Shown here piece by piece: positions 1-9,784 of a stretch of 64,000 nucleotides of DNA. A program made the position numbers and the translations under genes. Source of the stretch: Komarekiella delphini-convector SJRDD-AB1 (GTDB taxonomy: Bacteria > Cyanobacteriota > Cyanobacteriia > Cyanobacteriales > Nostocaceae); the NCBI RefSeq assembly GCF_014831675.1, contig NZ_VJXY01000015.1:1-64000 (forward strand). The letters are read 5' to 3'. The notes under the pieces are model-generated. The model saw only the letters and a program-made list of their open reading frames with translations. It did not search any database and was not told the origin of the DNA. How positions within the stretch are numbered: position 1 is the first letter of the stretch; every line of letters starts with the position of its first letter.

Positions 1-189
1 ATTTTTTCTGTCATTCTTTTACTGTAGTCAAAGCGTTATTTGAAATCTCAATTCATTGTCAATTTTTTGACTACCCAAAGCTTCATGAGTATGGTGTTTT
101 CTCAGAAATGACTTAGGATTGCTATAGAAATCAGGACTTTTGTAATAAGTTTAGTTATTAATATTATTTGAATTAGGAATTAGCAATTA

Positions 190-666
190 TTACAGTTCGT
201 AAAGGGCGGCAACTCGTTCATCTATTTCTTTTTCCCATGTTTCACAGTTAACGCCTTTTGCGTCTAAGCTTTGTACTAGTTGAGATATGACTTCACGTTC
301 AATAGCAGAAGCGTTAGGTATGGGAATTTTATTCATGTAAATACTGCGTAATTCTAAACTTTTGCCTAAAAGTTCAGAACACATACTTTTAAAATATTCC
401 CAGACATTTGAGGAGTTAAGATTTCAGACGTGCATAAATTACGTGAAAAATATTATTAGTACCAGCGAATGCTAATAAGCGGATGCTAATAATAAGGGGT
501 CATCTGCAAGTTCATTAGCAACTGCATCAGTAAATGTTCTATGAGAAAGCTCTTTATTAACTCGTTCGTAGTTCAACTGACTCCAAAATAATTTTTTGAC
601 TGCATCAAAACTTTTCAGATTTTGGAGTGAATTTAAGACAGACTGTTGCAGTTTCAATACAGACAT
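190..666 (-). pseudogene. Type II (Eco57I/TaqI-like) restriction-modification gene remnant, internally deleted
   Basis: Two short reading frames on the minus strand look like the two ends of one large protein. The upstream one (666 to 472) reads like the N-terminus of Eco57I-class methyltransferase/endonucleases (LKLQQSVLNSL, then FWSQLNYERVN). The downstream one (384 to 190) reads like the C-terminal tail of their specificity region (MNKIPIPNAS, then a WEKEIDERVAALY ending). Intact members are around a thousand residues, so nearly everything between the ends is gone, leaving under 100 bp. I infer one internal deletion of a once complete gene. Family assignment rests on recalled motif similarity. 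Confidence 0.6.
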
Positions 667-1234
667 AAATATCAAACCTGTGCCAGTTGTATGTTTTTCC
701 TAAAAAAACGCAACAAAATCTGACCACAAGGCTTACACCTCGCAGTAATTCTGAAATTTTTAGAGGATTAAAAATTGCCGCTAGTCACATTAAAATCTGC
801 TGCGGTTACGTCCAAAGTTTATGCAATAGGTAAACAAAGCCTAATATATAGTCAGTTTTTAGCCTGATTTTGTAAATTAAAGTAGCAAGCTACTGCTAAT
901 TGATTAATAGTATTTTTTACAGTAAACTTATAATTGAAACACATTAACTACTCTGTAATTAAATATTTCTAAAAGTAGTTTTACCAAAGAAAGCTACAAA
1001 TCAAATTTAATTTACCCCATACCTTGCTACCGCAGTAAAATCACTGAAATCGGCAAGGAATGGTATAAAAGTTATAAACCTTTGGAAAACTCCGTAAGTG
1101 AAGTGTAATACTGAAATAGATGCTTTATGCGATATAAAGCAAAACGGAGAAACTTTTTAAGGTGTTCGCCGACAAAGCTAATAATAGAATTGCGGTCAAT
1201 CGTGAACACCCTAAAAATATTTGGTATATTACTC
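667..1234. other. Intergenic region, no gene seen
   Basis: This AT-rich gap separates the decayed restriction-modification gene from the phosphatase. The phosphatase frame is open back to 1127, but the residues before 1235 are highly basic and unlike a signal peptide, so they are probably not translated. I see no tRNA, repeat or strong terminator. Confidence 0.5.
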
Positions 1235-2977
1235 ATGGTCAGACGCTTAAGCAGCCGTAAAATCCCTTATATGGCTGTGCTTGTGCTTGTTATATGCTTT
1301 ACTCTGGTAGGCGTGCATTCATTTGGTCAAACAATTATGACATCAGCACCCCAACTGCTGACCGACCCCTTTTTGCAATTGCCAACTGAAACTTCAGTAC
1401 GAGTAGTTTGGTTTACTGAGTTTGCTGGTGTTAAACACATAGTCAGCTACGGTGAAAATCTCAAACAAACTGTCAAGGCAAGTACTACTCAACTCAGTCG
1501 CATACGCGAAGACCAGCAATCGCGGGTAGCAAGCCAAACCCAAAACGGACAAGTTTATCAAGAACCTGTTAAACGCGACATTTGGCGACATGAAGCTGAG
1601 GTGACTGGTTTAACTCCCGGTATGCGTGTTCCTTATCGTATCACAAGTGTGCACAAAGATGATGAGAGTGTTAGCAGCGATGTTTTTACCCTTGCAGCCA
1701 CGCCAAAACCAGGTACACCGCTGAAGATTTTGCTGACCTCTGACCATCAATTGAAACCGATGACAGCAGCAAATCTGCAAAAAGTGGTGGAGACAGTTGG
1801 ACAAGTAGACGGAGTATGGTTTGCTGGTGATTTAATCAATACGCCCGATCGCGCCTCAGAATGGTTTGATGATAATAGTGGTGGTGCGCTGTTTCCCGGT
1901 TTGCAAGGTCGTGCCAAATATGAAATAACCCATAATGGCGTTAAAACAACTTACACTGGCGGGAAAATTATTCAATATGCACCTATGTTTACTTGCATTG
2001 GTAATCATGAGGTGATGGGACGGTTTGCTAGTACGGGAAGTTTAAACAATGAATTTGATAATACGATTCCTCGTGCAATTTCCCAAAAATTGTATAGCGG
2101 TAAATCCCTAATAGATAATTCTTTTAATACTTTTACCTACGAAGAAATTTTCACTCTCCCAAAAAGTAAAGAGGGTGGAAAAAGGTATTATGCAGTTAGC
2201 TTTGGTGATGTGCGTCTGGTAGTACTGTATGTTACTAATATGTGGCGGACTCCCAGCTTAGATGGAAAGAATAAAGGTAGATATCGGGAAGCAGAAAAAG
2301 ATTTAAATAATCCTGAAAAGTGGGGTTATGGACAGATTATTTATGAACCAATTGCTAAAGGCAGCACGCAGTACAATTGGTTAAAGGCAGAACTTAAAAG
2401 CCCTGAGTTTAAACAAGCAAAATACAAAGTTGTGATGTTTCATCATCCACCTCACACACTGGGTGATAATATCGTTCCTGCATATACAGACCCAGTACAG
2501 ATAATTGAACGGGATGATGGCAAAATTAAAGCAGTGCGTTACGAATATCCTAAAGACGCAGATTATATTATCCGCGATGTTGTCCCCTTGCTAGAAACGG
2601 CTGATGTACAATTAGTATTCTATGGACATTCCCATTTGTGGAACCGCTTTGTTAGTCCTAATGGAATGCACTTTCTAGAAACATCTAATGTTGGTAACAC
2701 TTATGGCGCTGCTTGGGGTGAAAGAAAGCGAGAAGTACCAACTGGGTATCAAGAGGATTATGTTAAGCAAGGCAATCCTAATGGTTTAGAACCTATAGTA
2801 CCAGCGATCGCACCCTTGTTAGGCGAAGATGGTAAACCAATGCCCTATATTGCCAGTAAGGATATTACGGTTTTCAGTATCTTTGATACGGGGACAGGTA
2901 CGATAAGTAGTTATCGTTTTGATACCCGCAAGCCAGATTCAGAGGTTGTGAAATTTGATGAATTTAAGCTGAAATAG
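1235..2977 (+). CDS. Secreted purple-acid-phosphatase-like metallophosphoesterase
   Basis: About 580 residues. An N-terminal hydrophobic segment (MAVLVLVICFTLVGV) suggests export. A fibronectin-like domain follows, as in purple acid phosphatases, then a calcineurin-type metallophosphoesterase domain. The metal-binding motifs appear in order: FAGDLIN, GNHEVMG, MFHHPPH and YGHSHLW. The family hydrolyses phosphate monoesters or diesters at a dinuclear metal centre; the substrate cannot be told from sequence. I chose the ATG at 1235 because the frame upstream of it is basic and precedes the signal segment. The last 90 bases or so are duplicated at 4031-4124, beyond the next gene. Confidence 0.85.
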   Translation: MVRRLSSRKIPYMAVLVLVICFTLVGVHSFGQTIMTSAPQLLTDPFLQLPTETSVRVVWFTEFAGVKHIVSYGENLKQTVKASTTQLSRIREDQQSRVASQTQNGQVYQEPVKRDIWRHEAEVTGLTPGMRVPYRITSVHKDDESVSSDVFTLAATPKPGTPLKILLTSDHQLKPMTAANLQKVVETVGQVDGVWFAGDLINTPDRASEWFDDNSGGALFPGLQGRAKYEITHNGVKTTYTGGKIIQYAPMFTCIGNHEVMGRFASTGSLNNEFDNTIPRAISQKLYSGKSLIDNSFNTFTYEEIFTLPKSKEGGKRYYAVSFGDVRLVVLYVTNMWRTPSLDGKNKGRYREAEKDLNNPEKWGYGQIIYEPIAKGSTQYNWLKAELKSPEFKQAKYKVVMFHHPPHTLGDNIVPAYTDPVQIIERDDGKIKAVRYEYPKDADYIIRDVVPLLETADVQLVFYGHSHLWNRFVSPNGMHFLETSNVGNTYGAAWGERKREVPTGYQEDYVKQGNPNGLEPIVPAIAPLLGEDGKPMPYIASKDITVFSIFDTGTGTISSYRFDTRKPDSEVVKFDEFKLK

Positions 2978-3267
2978 TCGCTAATTTATTCTAAATCAAC
3001 ATAAAGTCTTTGAAAACGCGATTTATCGCGTCTCTAAATCAGGGTTTTCGGCTTATCTGTACTGTATTGGGGCATTAAGAGCGAGCTGATTTGGTACTCA
3101 TAGCACTTATAAGTCTAATCTGCCGATTCTTCCAGTTAACGCAGCGAAGCTGCCAGAAAGCTTCATTCTGAAGTTTTTAGTAGAATAGGGCGATCGCACT
3201 CAGAGTTGCAAGATGAAGAGTGAAACTGCTCTGCAAAAGCTAGCGCGTATTAGTAGAATTTTATTTT

Positions 3268-3972
3268 ATGAAATCAATTCAGCCTTATCAACCGTTGCTC
3301 TTGCGTATTCTGCATGGACTCACTGGTCTTTTTCTCATTGCTGCAATTCTGACTGCTTTCTGGACTTATGATCTTTATGATGGCCGATGGGGAAGAATTC
3401 CACTTCCTTCCTATAAAGAAATTGAAGGTTTGCACGGAACTTTTGGGCTGTGTACCTTGCTAATTTTCCCTACCTTTGTTCTCTATGCGTTTCATAGGGG
3501 GCAAAAGCGGCTTATTCAACCCGATTCTTTCTCTAAATTAGCTGAAGTTGGTAAACCAATTTGGTGGTACACGTTAAACCGTTTTACCAACACGTTTACG
3601 CTTTTTGCATTAAACTTTGCCCTCTTCAGCGGTAAGATGATGGATGAAACATGGCTGCCAAAGGGAGAACTCAACCATACCTGGTACTACGCACACTTAA
3701 TTGCCTGGGTGATTATGGTTGTTTCCATCGCTGTTCACATCCTCATGAATGCAAGGGTGGGTGGACTAACGCTACTACTATCAATGCTAAATTGGCAATT
3801 CCGTGACAAAGATAGTCCGGTTCTGTGGTCTACTCATCTCTCCAGATGGTGGACGAACCTGCGTCGGGGTTCATGGTCAAAAGGCTTCCAGTCACCGCTT
3901 GCATTGGCTGTCATAGAGTTTATAATTTTGCTTAGCATTACGGCTGCCTGGATTATTCCACTTTTTAAGTAG
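3268..3972 (+). CDS. Cytochrome b561-like membrane protein
   Basis: A 234-residue protein with about four or five transmembrane helices. Histidines lie in helix contexts typical of di-haem b561 proteins: RILHGLTG, GLHGTFG, YYAHLIAW and AVHILMN. Such proteins move electrons across or within the membrane; the partner here is unknown. The gene is bracketed by two copies of the phosphatase 3' end (2911-3003 and 4031-4124), so it may have arrived by rearrangement between paralogous phosphatase genes. No accessory redox gene lies next to it. Confidence 0.75.
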   Translation: MKSIQPYQPLLLRILHGLTGLFLIAAILTAFWTYDLYDGRWGRIPLPSYKEIEGLHGTFGLCTLLIFPTFVLYAFHRGQKRLIQPDSFSKLAEVGKPIWWYTLNRFTNTFTLFALNFALFSGKMMDETWLPKGELNHTWYYAHLIAWVIMVVSIAVHILMNARVGGLTLLLSMLNWQFRDKDSPVLWSTHLSRWWTNLRRGSWSKGFQSPLALAVIEFIILLSITAAWIIPLFK

Positions 3973-4030
3973 TCGAACACACAGTTTTTGTATTGGCTCA
4001 ATAACAAGTTAGTAGAAAATTGACTACAAA

Positions 4031-4124
4031 TTATCGACGTTTTGATACCCGCAAGCCAGATTCAGAGGTTATAAAATTTGATGAATTTAAGTTGAAATAA
4101 TCACTAATTCATTCTAAATCAATA
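4031..4124 (+). pseudogene. Duplicated C-terminal fragment of the phosphatase gene
   Basis: This stretch is a diverged copy of 2911-3003. It still reads in frame as the last 22 residues of the phosphatase (RRFDTRKPDSEV, then FDEFKLK and a TAA stop), followed by matching downstream DNA. Differences are conservative or silent (V to I, CTG to TTG, TAG to TAA, one inserted codon), which suggests the copy was once part of a functional paralogue. It overlaps the stop codon of the convergent Uma2 gene. Confidence 0.8.
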
Positions 4125-4807
4125 TCAAGCGATCGCAGTCTTTCTGCTAACCGTTCAGCCCGTTGGCGTTCTTGTTGTAACTCTAGGTTTTGTTGTTGTA
4201 ACTCCAATTGTGTCTGTAATGCGGTTTCCTCTGGTGTTGGCACTAAAACACCTTCAGAAGTAAAGTAACGTAGTTTGCCTGAATCTATACCCAGGTACAA
4301 ATCTAACTCCTGACTCCAGCGCCAGCCATTACCATTAGGTAGAATATCTTGATATTCACTTCCTACTAGGCGCAAACCAGCAAATTCTAAAGTGTCTGGA
4401 GAAAAATAGAAATATTCTGGTGTATGGAAACGGTCTTGATATAGGTTTTTTTTCAAATTTCGGTCTATATCGGCGGTGCTGGTTGAGAGGAGTTCAATAA
4501 TCAAATTAGGATATTTACCATCTTCTTCCCACACTACCCAAGAGTTGCGGGGATGCTTTTGTGTCTGTTTAACTAAGAAAAAATCAGGGCCATGAAAATC
4601 ACGATTTCGCAGTTGTTGGCGACTAAAATAAATGGTGAGATTAGCACCAATAAAGTAATCATTTCTGTCACGCCACAGCCATTCTAAGCAAGTGACAAGC
4701 AGCAATAGCTGCATATAATGCAGGGAACTTTCCATTTCCGGCTCATCGCTATATAGCTGACTAGCGTCAGGCATGATGGCGTCTAGTTGTTGAGGAGTCA
4801 AAACCAT
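4109..4807 (-). CDS. Uma2 family (DUF820) PD-(D/E)XK nuclease-like protein
   Basis: About 232 residues from ATG 4807; an in-frame GTG at 4825 is an alternative. The nuclease-like core is visible as GPDFFLV and then PNLIIELLSTSTADIDRNLK, where the acidic residues and a downstream lysine match the PD-(D/E)XK pattern. A Q/E-rich coiled coil follows at the C-terminus (LQTQLELQQQNLELQQERQ). Uma2 proteins are greatly expanded in cyanobacteria and their role is unsettled. The gene's 3' end lies inside the duplicated phosphatase segment. Confidence 0.82.
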   Translation of the reverse strand: MVLTPQQLDAIMPDASQLYSDEPEMESSLHYMQLLLLVTCLEWLWRDRNDYFIGANLTIYFSRQQLRNRDFHGPDFFLVKQTQKHPRNSWVVWEEDGKYPNLIIELLSTSTADIDRNLKKNLYQDRFHTPEYFYFSPDTLEFAGLRLVGSEYQDILPNGNGWRWSQELDLYLGIDSGKLRYFTSEGVLVPTPEETALQTQLELQQQNLELQQERQRAERLAERLRSLDIDLE

Positions 4808-5071
4808 TTGGCTGTGCCTCACCACTATTGGGGCTAATTTATATTATCGTCATTAAAGGATCGTCTGATGCTATCTTTCATAATTTGTGGTCTGTAGGTA
4901 ACATCACTCGTTCGTAAAAAATATTAACAGTTAACTGAAAAATTTCCTTCATTAACAAAAGAAGTTAATTGTAAAGCGATATTACAAACCTTGCAAAAAT
5001 ATTTAGAAATTGTCTAGAAACCAAACATGGCTCTAACGTAGAATTTATAGGAGAGACTTGAGGCAAATGTG

Positions 5072-5389
5072 ATGACCACGAGTAATATTCAAAAATATCG
5101 GTTTGTCTGTACCCTGACCTTTGGTGATATATATGGTCAAATAATTGTTTGGTTGATCACAATTACCCTAAGTTTGGCCTCAGCCTTGGCGCTAATGGGT
5201 GCTAGGCGACCAGTGTATGCTTTAGCAACGGTGGGTCTTGTCGTTCTGCTATCGCTACCTTTCTTGCTGTTTGCATTTGTCACTACATTGTTAAATCATA
5301 TTGAAGTAACTCCTGTAGATGCAGCAACCAAGACCGAACCTATACCTGGTAATATTTCTCAGCAACAACCTGTACAAGCGGCTGGCTGA
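5072..5389 (+). CDS. Small two-helix membrane protein, unknown function
   Basis: About 105 residues with two clear hydrophobic helices (IIVWLITITLSLASALALM and ALATVGLVVLLSLPFLLFAF) and a short polar, glutamine-rich tail. A purine-rich RBS (AGGAGAG) precedes tandem start candidates, GTG at 5069 and ATG at 5072; I prefer the ATG. It resembles small conserved cyanobacterial membrane proteins, but I cannot name a function. A terminator follows at 5477-5504, so it is probably transcribed apart from sdhA. Confidence 0.7.
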   Translation: MTTSNIQKYRFVCTLTFGDIYGQIIVWLITITLSLASALALMGARRPVYALATVGLVVLLSLPFLLFAFVTTLLNHIEVTPVDAATKTEPIPGNISQQQPVQAAG

Positions 5390-5476
5390 GTAATTTTCCG
5401 ACTCAAATCTGAAAACCAACATACTAGCTTCTGCTTGGAGCTTTTCACAAAATCAAAATCCAAAGTTGAAATGATA

Positions 5477-5504
5477 TCCCTGCCTAAAGACAGGGAATTT
5501 TTTT
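5477..5504 (+). terminator. Rho-independent terminator
   Basis: A short hairpin (CCCTG, eight-base loop, CAGGG) runs directly into a T-run, between the small membrane protein gene and sdhA. Confidence 0.7.
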
Positions 5505-5619
5505 GTTGAGATGCGGAAGTTCTGAGGTTTTTGAGCATCAAACTTTTCTCTACAACGCACTGTCTGATGAATCACGTCTCTACAATAGAACAGCAGCTTT
5601 TTGCAGTCGAGGGCTAATT

Positions 5620-7347
5620 ATGCTAGAACATGACGTGATTATTGTTGGGGGCGGATTGGCGGGATGTCGCGCTGCTGTGGAAATCGCCCGTACTAACCCC
5701 AGCTTAAACATTGCTGTGGTTGCCAAAACCCACCCCATTCGTTCTCACTCGGTGGCTGCTCAAGGTGGTATGGCAGCCTCACTAAAAAATGTTGATTCAG
5801 AAGACAGTTGGAAAGCACACGCTTTTGATACTGTCAAAGGTTCCGACTACTTAGCAGACCAAGATGCAGTAGAAATTCTCGTCAAAGAAGCGCCAGATGT
5901 GGTGATTGACTTGGAACACATGGGCGTTTTGTTCTCTCGCTTGCCTGATGGTCGCATTGCTCAAAGGGCTTTTGGTGGACATTCCCACAACCGCACTTGC
6001 TACGCCGCTGATAAGACCGGTCACGCGATTCTGCACGAATTGGTAAACAACTTGCGGCGTTATGGTGTGCAAGTTTATCAAGAGTGGTATGTCATGCGCC
6101 TGATTTTGGAAGAGGGTCAGGCGAAGGGTGTGGTGATGTACAGCCTCATAGATGGGCATATAGAGGTCGTGCGGGCTAAAGCGGTGATGTTTGCGACGGG
6201 GGGATATGGTCGTGTTTATAACACCACCTCAAATGATTACGCTTCCACTGGTGATGGTTTAGCAATGACTGCGATCGCAGGTTTGCCCCTAGAAGATATG
6301 GAATTTGTCCAATTTCATCCCACGGGTTTGTATCCTGTAGGTGTGCTGATTTCCGAAGCAGTACGGGGCGAAGGGGCGTATCTGATCAATAGTGAAGGCG
6401 ATCGCTTTATGGCGAACTACGCACCTAGTCGCATGGAACTGGCTCCTCGTGATATTACCTCACGGGCGATCACTTACGAAATTCGCGCAGGTCGCGGTAT
6501 TCATCCTGATGGTAGTGCTGGCGGCCCCTTTGTCTATCTTGACTTGCGCCACATGGGCAAAGAAAAAATCATGAGCCGCGTTCCCTTCTGTTGGGAAGAA
6601 GCACACCGCCTAGTAGGCGTTGACGCAGTAACTCAGCCGATGCCAGTCCGCCCAACAATTCACTATTGTATGGGTGGTATCCCAGTTAACACTGATGGTC
6701 AAGTCCGTAGTAGTGGCGATGGTCTAGTTGATGGTTTCTTTGCCGCTGGGGAAACATCTTGTGTTTCTGTTCATGGTGCAAATCGCCTTGGTAGTAATTC
6801 CCTGCTGGAATGCGTGGTTTATGGTAAGAGAACTGGTGCTGCGATCGCTCAGTATGTACAAACACGTAAATTGCCCTCTGTAGACGAGCAACGTTATGTA
6901 ACAGAAGCCCAGCAACAAATCCAAGCTTTGCTAGAGCAGCCAGGACAGTACCGCATCAACCAAATTCGTCAAGCCTTCCAAGATTGCATGACTCAATTTT
7001 GTGGTGTTTTCCGCACCGAAGAACTAATGCGTGAAGGTTCGCAGAAATTAGCACAGATACAACAGCAATACCCACAAATTTATTTAGATGATAAAGGTAG
7101 TTGCTGGAATACAGAAATCGTGGAGGCTTTAGAACTACGGAGTTTGATGATAGTAGGGCAAACAATTTTAGCATCAGCCTTAAATCGCCAGGAAAGCCGT
7201 GGCGCACACTTCCGCGAAGATTATCCCCAACGAGATGATACTAACTTCCTTAAGCACACAATGGCTTACTATTCACCAGCAGGAATTGATATTCAATATC
7301 GACCAGTGGTAACTACCATGTTTGAGCCAAAAGAGCGGAGATATTAA
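5620..7347 (+). CDS. sdhA: Succinate dehydrogenase/fumarate reductase flavoprotein subunit
   Basis: A 575-residue flavoprotein that oxidises succinate to fumarate and feeds the thylakoid or plasma-membrane quinone pool. FAD-binding motif [13 protein letters not shown] lies near residue 10, and the flavin-linked histidine context is [12 protein letters not shown]. Active-site regions include [22 protein letters not shown] and [10 protein letters not shown]; the C-terminal capping region has [13 protein letters not shown]. The frame is open upstream to 5503, but homology begins at [12 protein letters not shown], so the start is 5620. As is usual in cyanobacteria, no sdhB or membrane-anchor gene is adjacent. 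Confidence 0.95.
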   Translation: MLEHDVIIVGGGLAGCRAAVEIARTNPSLNIAVVAKTHPIRSHSVAAQGGMAASLKNVDSEDSWKAHAFDTVKGSDYLADQDAVEILVKEAPDVVIDLEHMGVLFSRLPDGRIAQRAFGGHSHNRTCYAADKTGHAILHELVNNLRRYGVQVYQEWYVMRLILEEGQAKGVVMYSLIDGHIEVVRAKAVMFATGGYGRVYNTTSNDYASTGDGLAMTAIAGLPLEDMEFVQFHPTGLYPVGVLISEAVRGEGAYLINSEGDRFMANYAPSRMELAPRDITSRAITYEIRAGRGIHPDGSAGGPFVYLDLRHMGKEKIMSRVPFCWEEAHRLVGVDAVTQPMPVRPTIHYCMGGIPVNTDGQVRSSGDGLVDGFFAAGETSCVSVHGANRLGSNSLLECVVYGKRTGAAIAQYVQTRKLPSVDEQRYVTEAQQQIQALLEQPGQYRINQIRQAFQDCMTQFCGVFRTEELMREGSQKLAQIQQQYPQIYLDDKGSCWNTEIVEALELRSLMIVGQTILASALNRQESRGAHFREDYPQRDDTNFLKHTMAYYSPAGIDIQYRPVVTTMFEPKERRY

Positions 7348-7905
7348 TTGTGTCTTGAGGATTAAAAAATACTTTTCTTAGTCCTTAAGACACAAAATCA
7401 TGCAGCAAATATAAGTTTTGGCGACAATCTTGATTTAGAAACGCCAGATAGTGTCTAAATAATCATCTACTTGCTGACTATCTTGATCAATATATGCAAG
7501 TTAAATACGGAATAACTTCATATTCGTGTAAATACGGATGTTTATTTCGCAAAGCTTGTTGATTTACTTGACACGAAGTGTAAATACTGGGAAACTCGTA
7601 TAAAGATGAAGAAAAAATAAAAGTTTTATCACTAAAACATAGCCTTTGACAGTTTTGTCATCAGGGTCTTCGTCAAGGTTATTAATACACCTCTATATTA
7701 AGAGGATGTATCTGCAAGTATTAAATGTTTTCCCTATTTTGTTCCTCCGTAAAAAGAGGATAATTTCGGCTATGAATCTCGCAAACCTTTAATCAATTAA
7801 AGCCACTGTATTACAGAGGTTTATTTTGCTGTAGCAAGTTGTAAAAAATTTGCTTACGCAAGTATTACATCTTTTCTAATAGAGATTTAGGATGTTACGA
7901 AATGC
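7348..7905. other. Intergenic region with sdhA 3' stem-loop
   Basis: Just after sdhA an inverted repeat (TGTGTCTTGAGGA paired with TCCTTAAGACACA, 7349-7394) probably marks the transcript end, though no T-run follows. On the minus strand at about 7436-7492 a short reading frame ends in DYLDTIWRF and may be the frameshifted tail of a lost gene; I do not recognise it. The rest is AT-rich, with no gene seen. Confidence 0.45.
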
Positions 7906-8829
7906 TTGGCTGATCACCAAATAGTTTTCACACATCTTTTGACATTTACCCAAGCAAAGAAAATAAGAATGTTGTTCAGGTATTCTTGGTGGGATAGCCT
8001 TCCTTTTGCTATGACAATTTTTCAGTTAGTGCTAAATATTTACTTGGCGTTAACTTGGGAATCGCACAGTCTTTTAGATAATCTTCTGTATTATCCGCTT
8101 TGTCTGTTTATATTTTGGTACAACGCTCTAGTTGCAACTCACAATTTTGTCCATACACCTTGGTTTCATTCAAAATTCCTGAATAATTTATATGCGGTAG
8201 TAAACTCTGCTAATCTAATTTCTCCTGTAACGCATTACCGTCATATTCATTTCAATCATCATCGTTATGGTAACGATAGACAAGATGCACACGGTCAGAC
8301 TCAAGATCTTTCTTCTACCTTTGCTTATGGTAAAAATGGTCAAAGTGAAAATGTCATAACTTACTGTGCTTTGGCAATTCTTCGGGATGACATGACTAAC
8401 TCATTTCATCACGCGGAGAAACACAAAGAAAGTGTTCAATTGTATTTAGAATCAGGTGCTTGTATTTTGGCAATTATTGGATACTTGCTGATTTCATGGA
8501 AGTTTTTTTTATTCTTTGTGCTTCCCATATTTTATTTTGGTTGGTTCATAACGTATTTAGCGAATTATTATGAACACTTTGGCGCTACACCTGAAAATTT
8601 CTATGCCAATTCAACCAGTCATTATGGTCGCATCTACAATCTACTTTTCTGCAATGAAGGTTATCACCAAGAACATCATCTGCGACCAAACGTTCATTGG
8701 AGTCAAAGACCTAAAATCTATCAAAATCTTCGTGATGAACTAGACAATGTGACTAGAGTGATATTGAAATTTCCACCTCCGCTAGGCTTCCTAAATAACA
8801 TCGGCAAGATTGAGACTTCAGCTAGATAA
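7906..8829 (+). CDS. Membrane fatty acid desaturase-type di-iron enzyme
   Basis: About 307 residues, with hydrophobic helices and the three histidine clusters of the membrane desaturase/hydroxylase superfamily: HNFVH near residue 79, HIHFNHH near 113 and HQEHH near 254. These bind two irons and introduce double bonds or hydroxyls into lipid-like substrates. The substrate is not evident. The open frame starts with TTG 7906, preceded by AGGA; an ATG at 7969 (MLFRYSWW) is a reasonable alternative. It heads a three-gene run with a SugE transporter and a SET-domain protein. Confidence 0.82.
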   Translation: MADHQIVFTHLLTFTQAKKIRMLFRYSWWDSLPFAMTIFQLVLNIYLALTWESHSLLDNLLYYPLCLFIFWYNALVATHNFVHTPWFHSKFLNNLYAVVNSANLISPVTHYRHIHFNHHRYGNDRQDAHGQTQDLSSTFAYGKNGQSENVITYCALAILRDDMTNSFHHAEKHKESVQLYLESGACILAIIGYLLISWKFFLFFVLPIFYFGWFITYLANYYEHFGATPENFYANSTSHYGRIYNLLFCNEGYHQEHHLRPNVHWSQRPKIYQNLRDELDNVTRVILKFPPPLGFLNNIGKIETSAR

Positions 8830-8905
8830 ACTGTGCAGTAATGATAACAGTTATTGGAGAAGTCAATTGCTGTCCTAAATTTTTTAAATTAAGTGTTTCA
8901 AACTT

Positions 8906-9217
8906 ATGGCATGGATACATATTCTGATTGCAGGTCTTTTAGAAACAACATGGGCAGTCACTTTAAAGTGGAGTAACGGATTTACAAACTTTCTACCAAC
9001 CGCAGCAACCACTGTTGTTACAATCCTGAGTTTTTACTTTTTATCACAAGCACTAAAAACACTTCCGGTTGGAACTACTTATGCGGTACTGGCTGGTATT
9101 GGAGCTATCGGTACTGTGATTGCAGATATTGTCTTCTTTGGTGAGAGCTACGGACTATTTCGCTCTCTTTGCATTGGTTTGATTGTTCTTGGTGTTATGG
9201 GTTTAAGGATACTTTAA
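8906..9217 (+). CDS. sugE: SMR-family exporter, SugE/Gdx type
   Basis: A 103-residue protein with four predicted helices. The conserved membrane glutamate is at residue 13 (AGLLETTWAVTLK), followed by LPVGTTYAVLAGIGA and FFGES, the pattern of the SugE/Gdx branch of small multidrug resistance transporters. These work as antiparallel dimers exchanging protons for guanidinium or quaternary cations. I looked for a guanidine riboswitch upstream and saw none. The SET gene starts one base after this stop codon, so the two are surely co-transcribed. Confidence 0.9.
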   Translation: MAWIHILIAGLLETTWAVTLKWSNGFTNFLPTAATTVVTILSFYFLSQALKTLPVGTTYAVLAGIGAIGTVIADIVFFGESYGLFRSLCIGLIVLGVMGLRIL

Positions 9218-9218
9218 A

Positions 9219-9680
9219 ATGCTTTTAGTAAAAACACAGATTGCATCTAGCAAAGTTCATGGTATTGGATTATTTGCCGACCAATTTATTCCCAAAGGAA
9301 CAGTAACATGGCAATATCATCCCGATTTTGACTCTGCTTATTCTGAAACTGACATATTAAGAATGCCTGCTCCGGCTAGAGAAATCTTTTGGAAGTATGC
9401 TTACTATGATAAAGAATTAGGGCTGTATGTCCTCTGTTCTGATGATCAAAGGTTCATCAATCATGAGCCAGATTTTCCGAACATTATCTCTACTCCCCGA
9501 CAAGATGTGACAGCACGCGACATCCTACCAGGAGAGGAACTGTTATGCGATTACAACTGCTATGACGATACATATTTTATGCGAGTCGGTATGCCGCATT
9601 TGTCTAAAACAACTCTAGTTTTTAATCAAGTAATGCAGCAGACTGCTCCAATTTTTCAAGAATCACATATCTCTGCATGA
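9219..9680 (+). CDS. SET-domain protein (putative lysine methyltransferase)
   Basis: A 153-residue protein that is essentially only a SET domain. N-terminal VHGIGLFADQFIPKG is the SAM-binding beginning. RFINHEPDFPNI (residues 78-89) matches the RFxNHxxxPN motif, and ARDILPGEELLCDYN (99-113) matches the catalytic G-E-E-L-x-x-D-Y region. Such proteins methylate lysines, but targets of bacterial stand-alone SET proteins are mostly unknown. I see no pre-SET or post-SET cysteine cluster. It is tightly coupled to sugE. Confidence 0.88.
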   Translation: MLLVKTQIASSKVHGIGLFADQFIPKGTVTWQYHPDFDSAYSETDILRMPAPAREIFWKYAYYDKELGLYVLCSDDQRFINHEPDFPNIISTPRQDVTARDILPGEELLCDYNCYDDTYFMRVGMPHLSKTTLVFNQVMQQTAPIFQESHISA

Positions 9681-9784
9681 ACTTATTAAAGCAGTTCCAA
9701 TGAAACAAGTTTCTTCTCCGTCTCCTTTGCTCTCTTCCTTGACTACCTTGACTCACAACTGGGGCAGATGTACAATACCTAACG

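Noticed and set aside
7436-7492. Short minus-strand frame ending DYLDTIWRF, perhaps the tail of a lost gene
   Set aside because: Protein-like, with a possible frameshift upstream, but too short and not assignable to a family.
8830-8905. Possible guanidine riboswitch before sugE
   Set aside because: The 76-bp gap is too short and lacks the conserved ykkC blocks.
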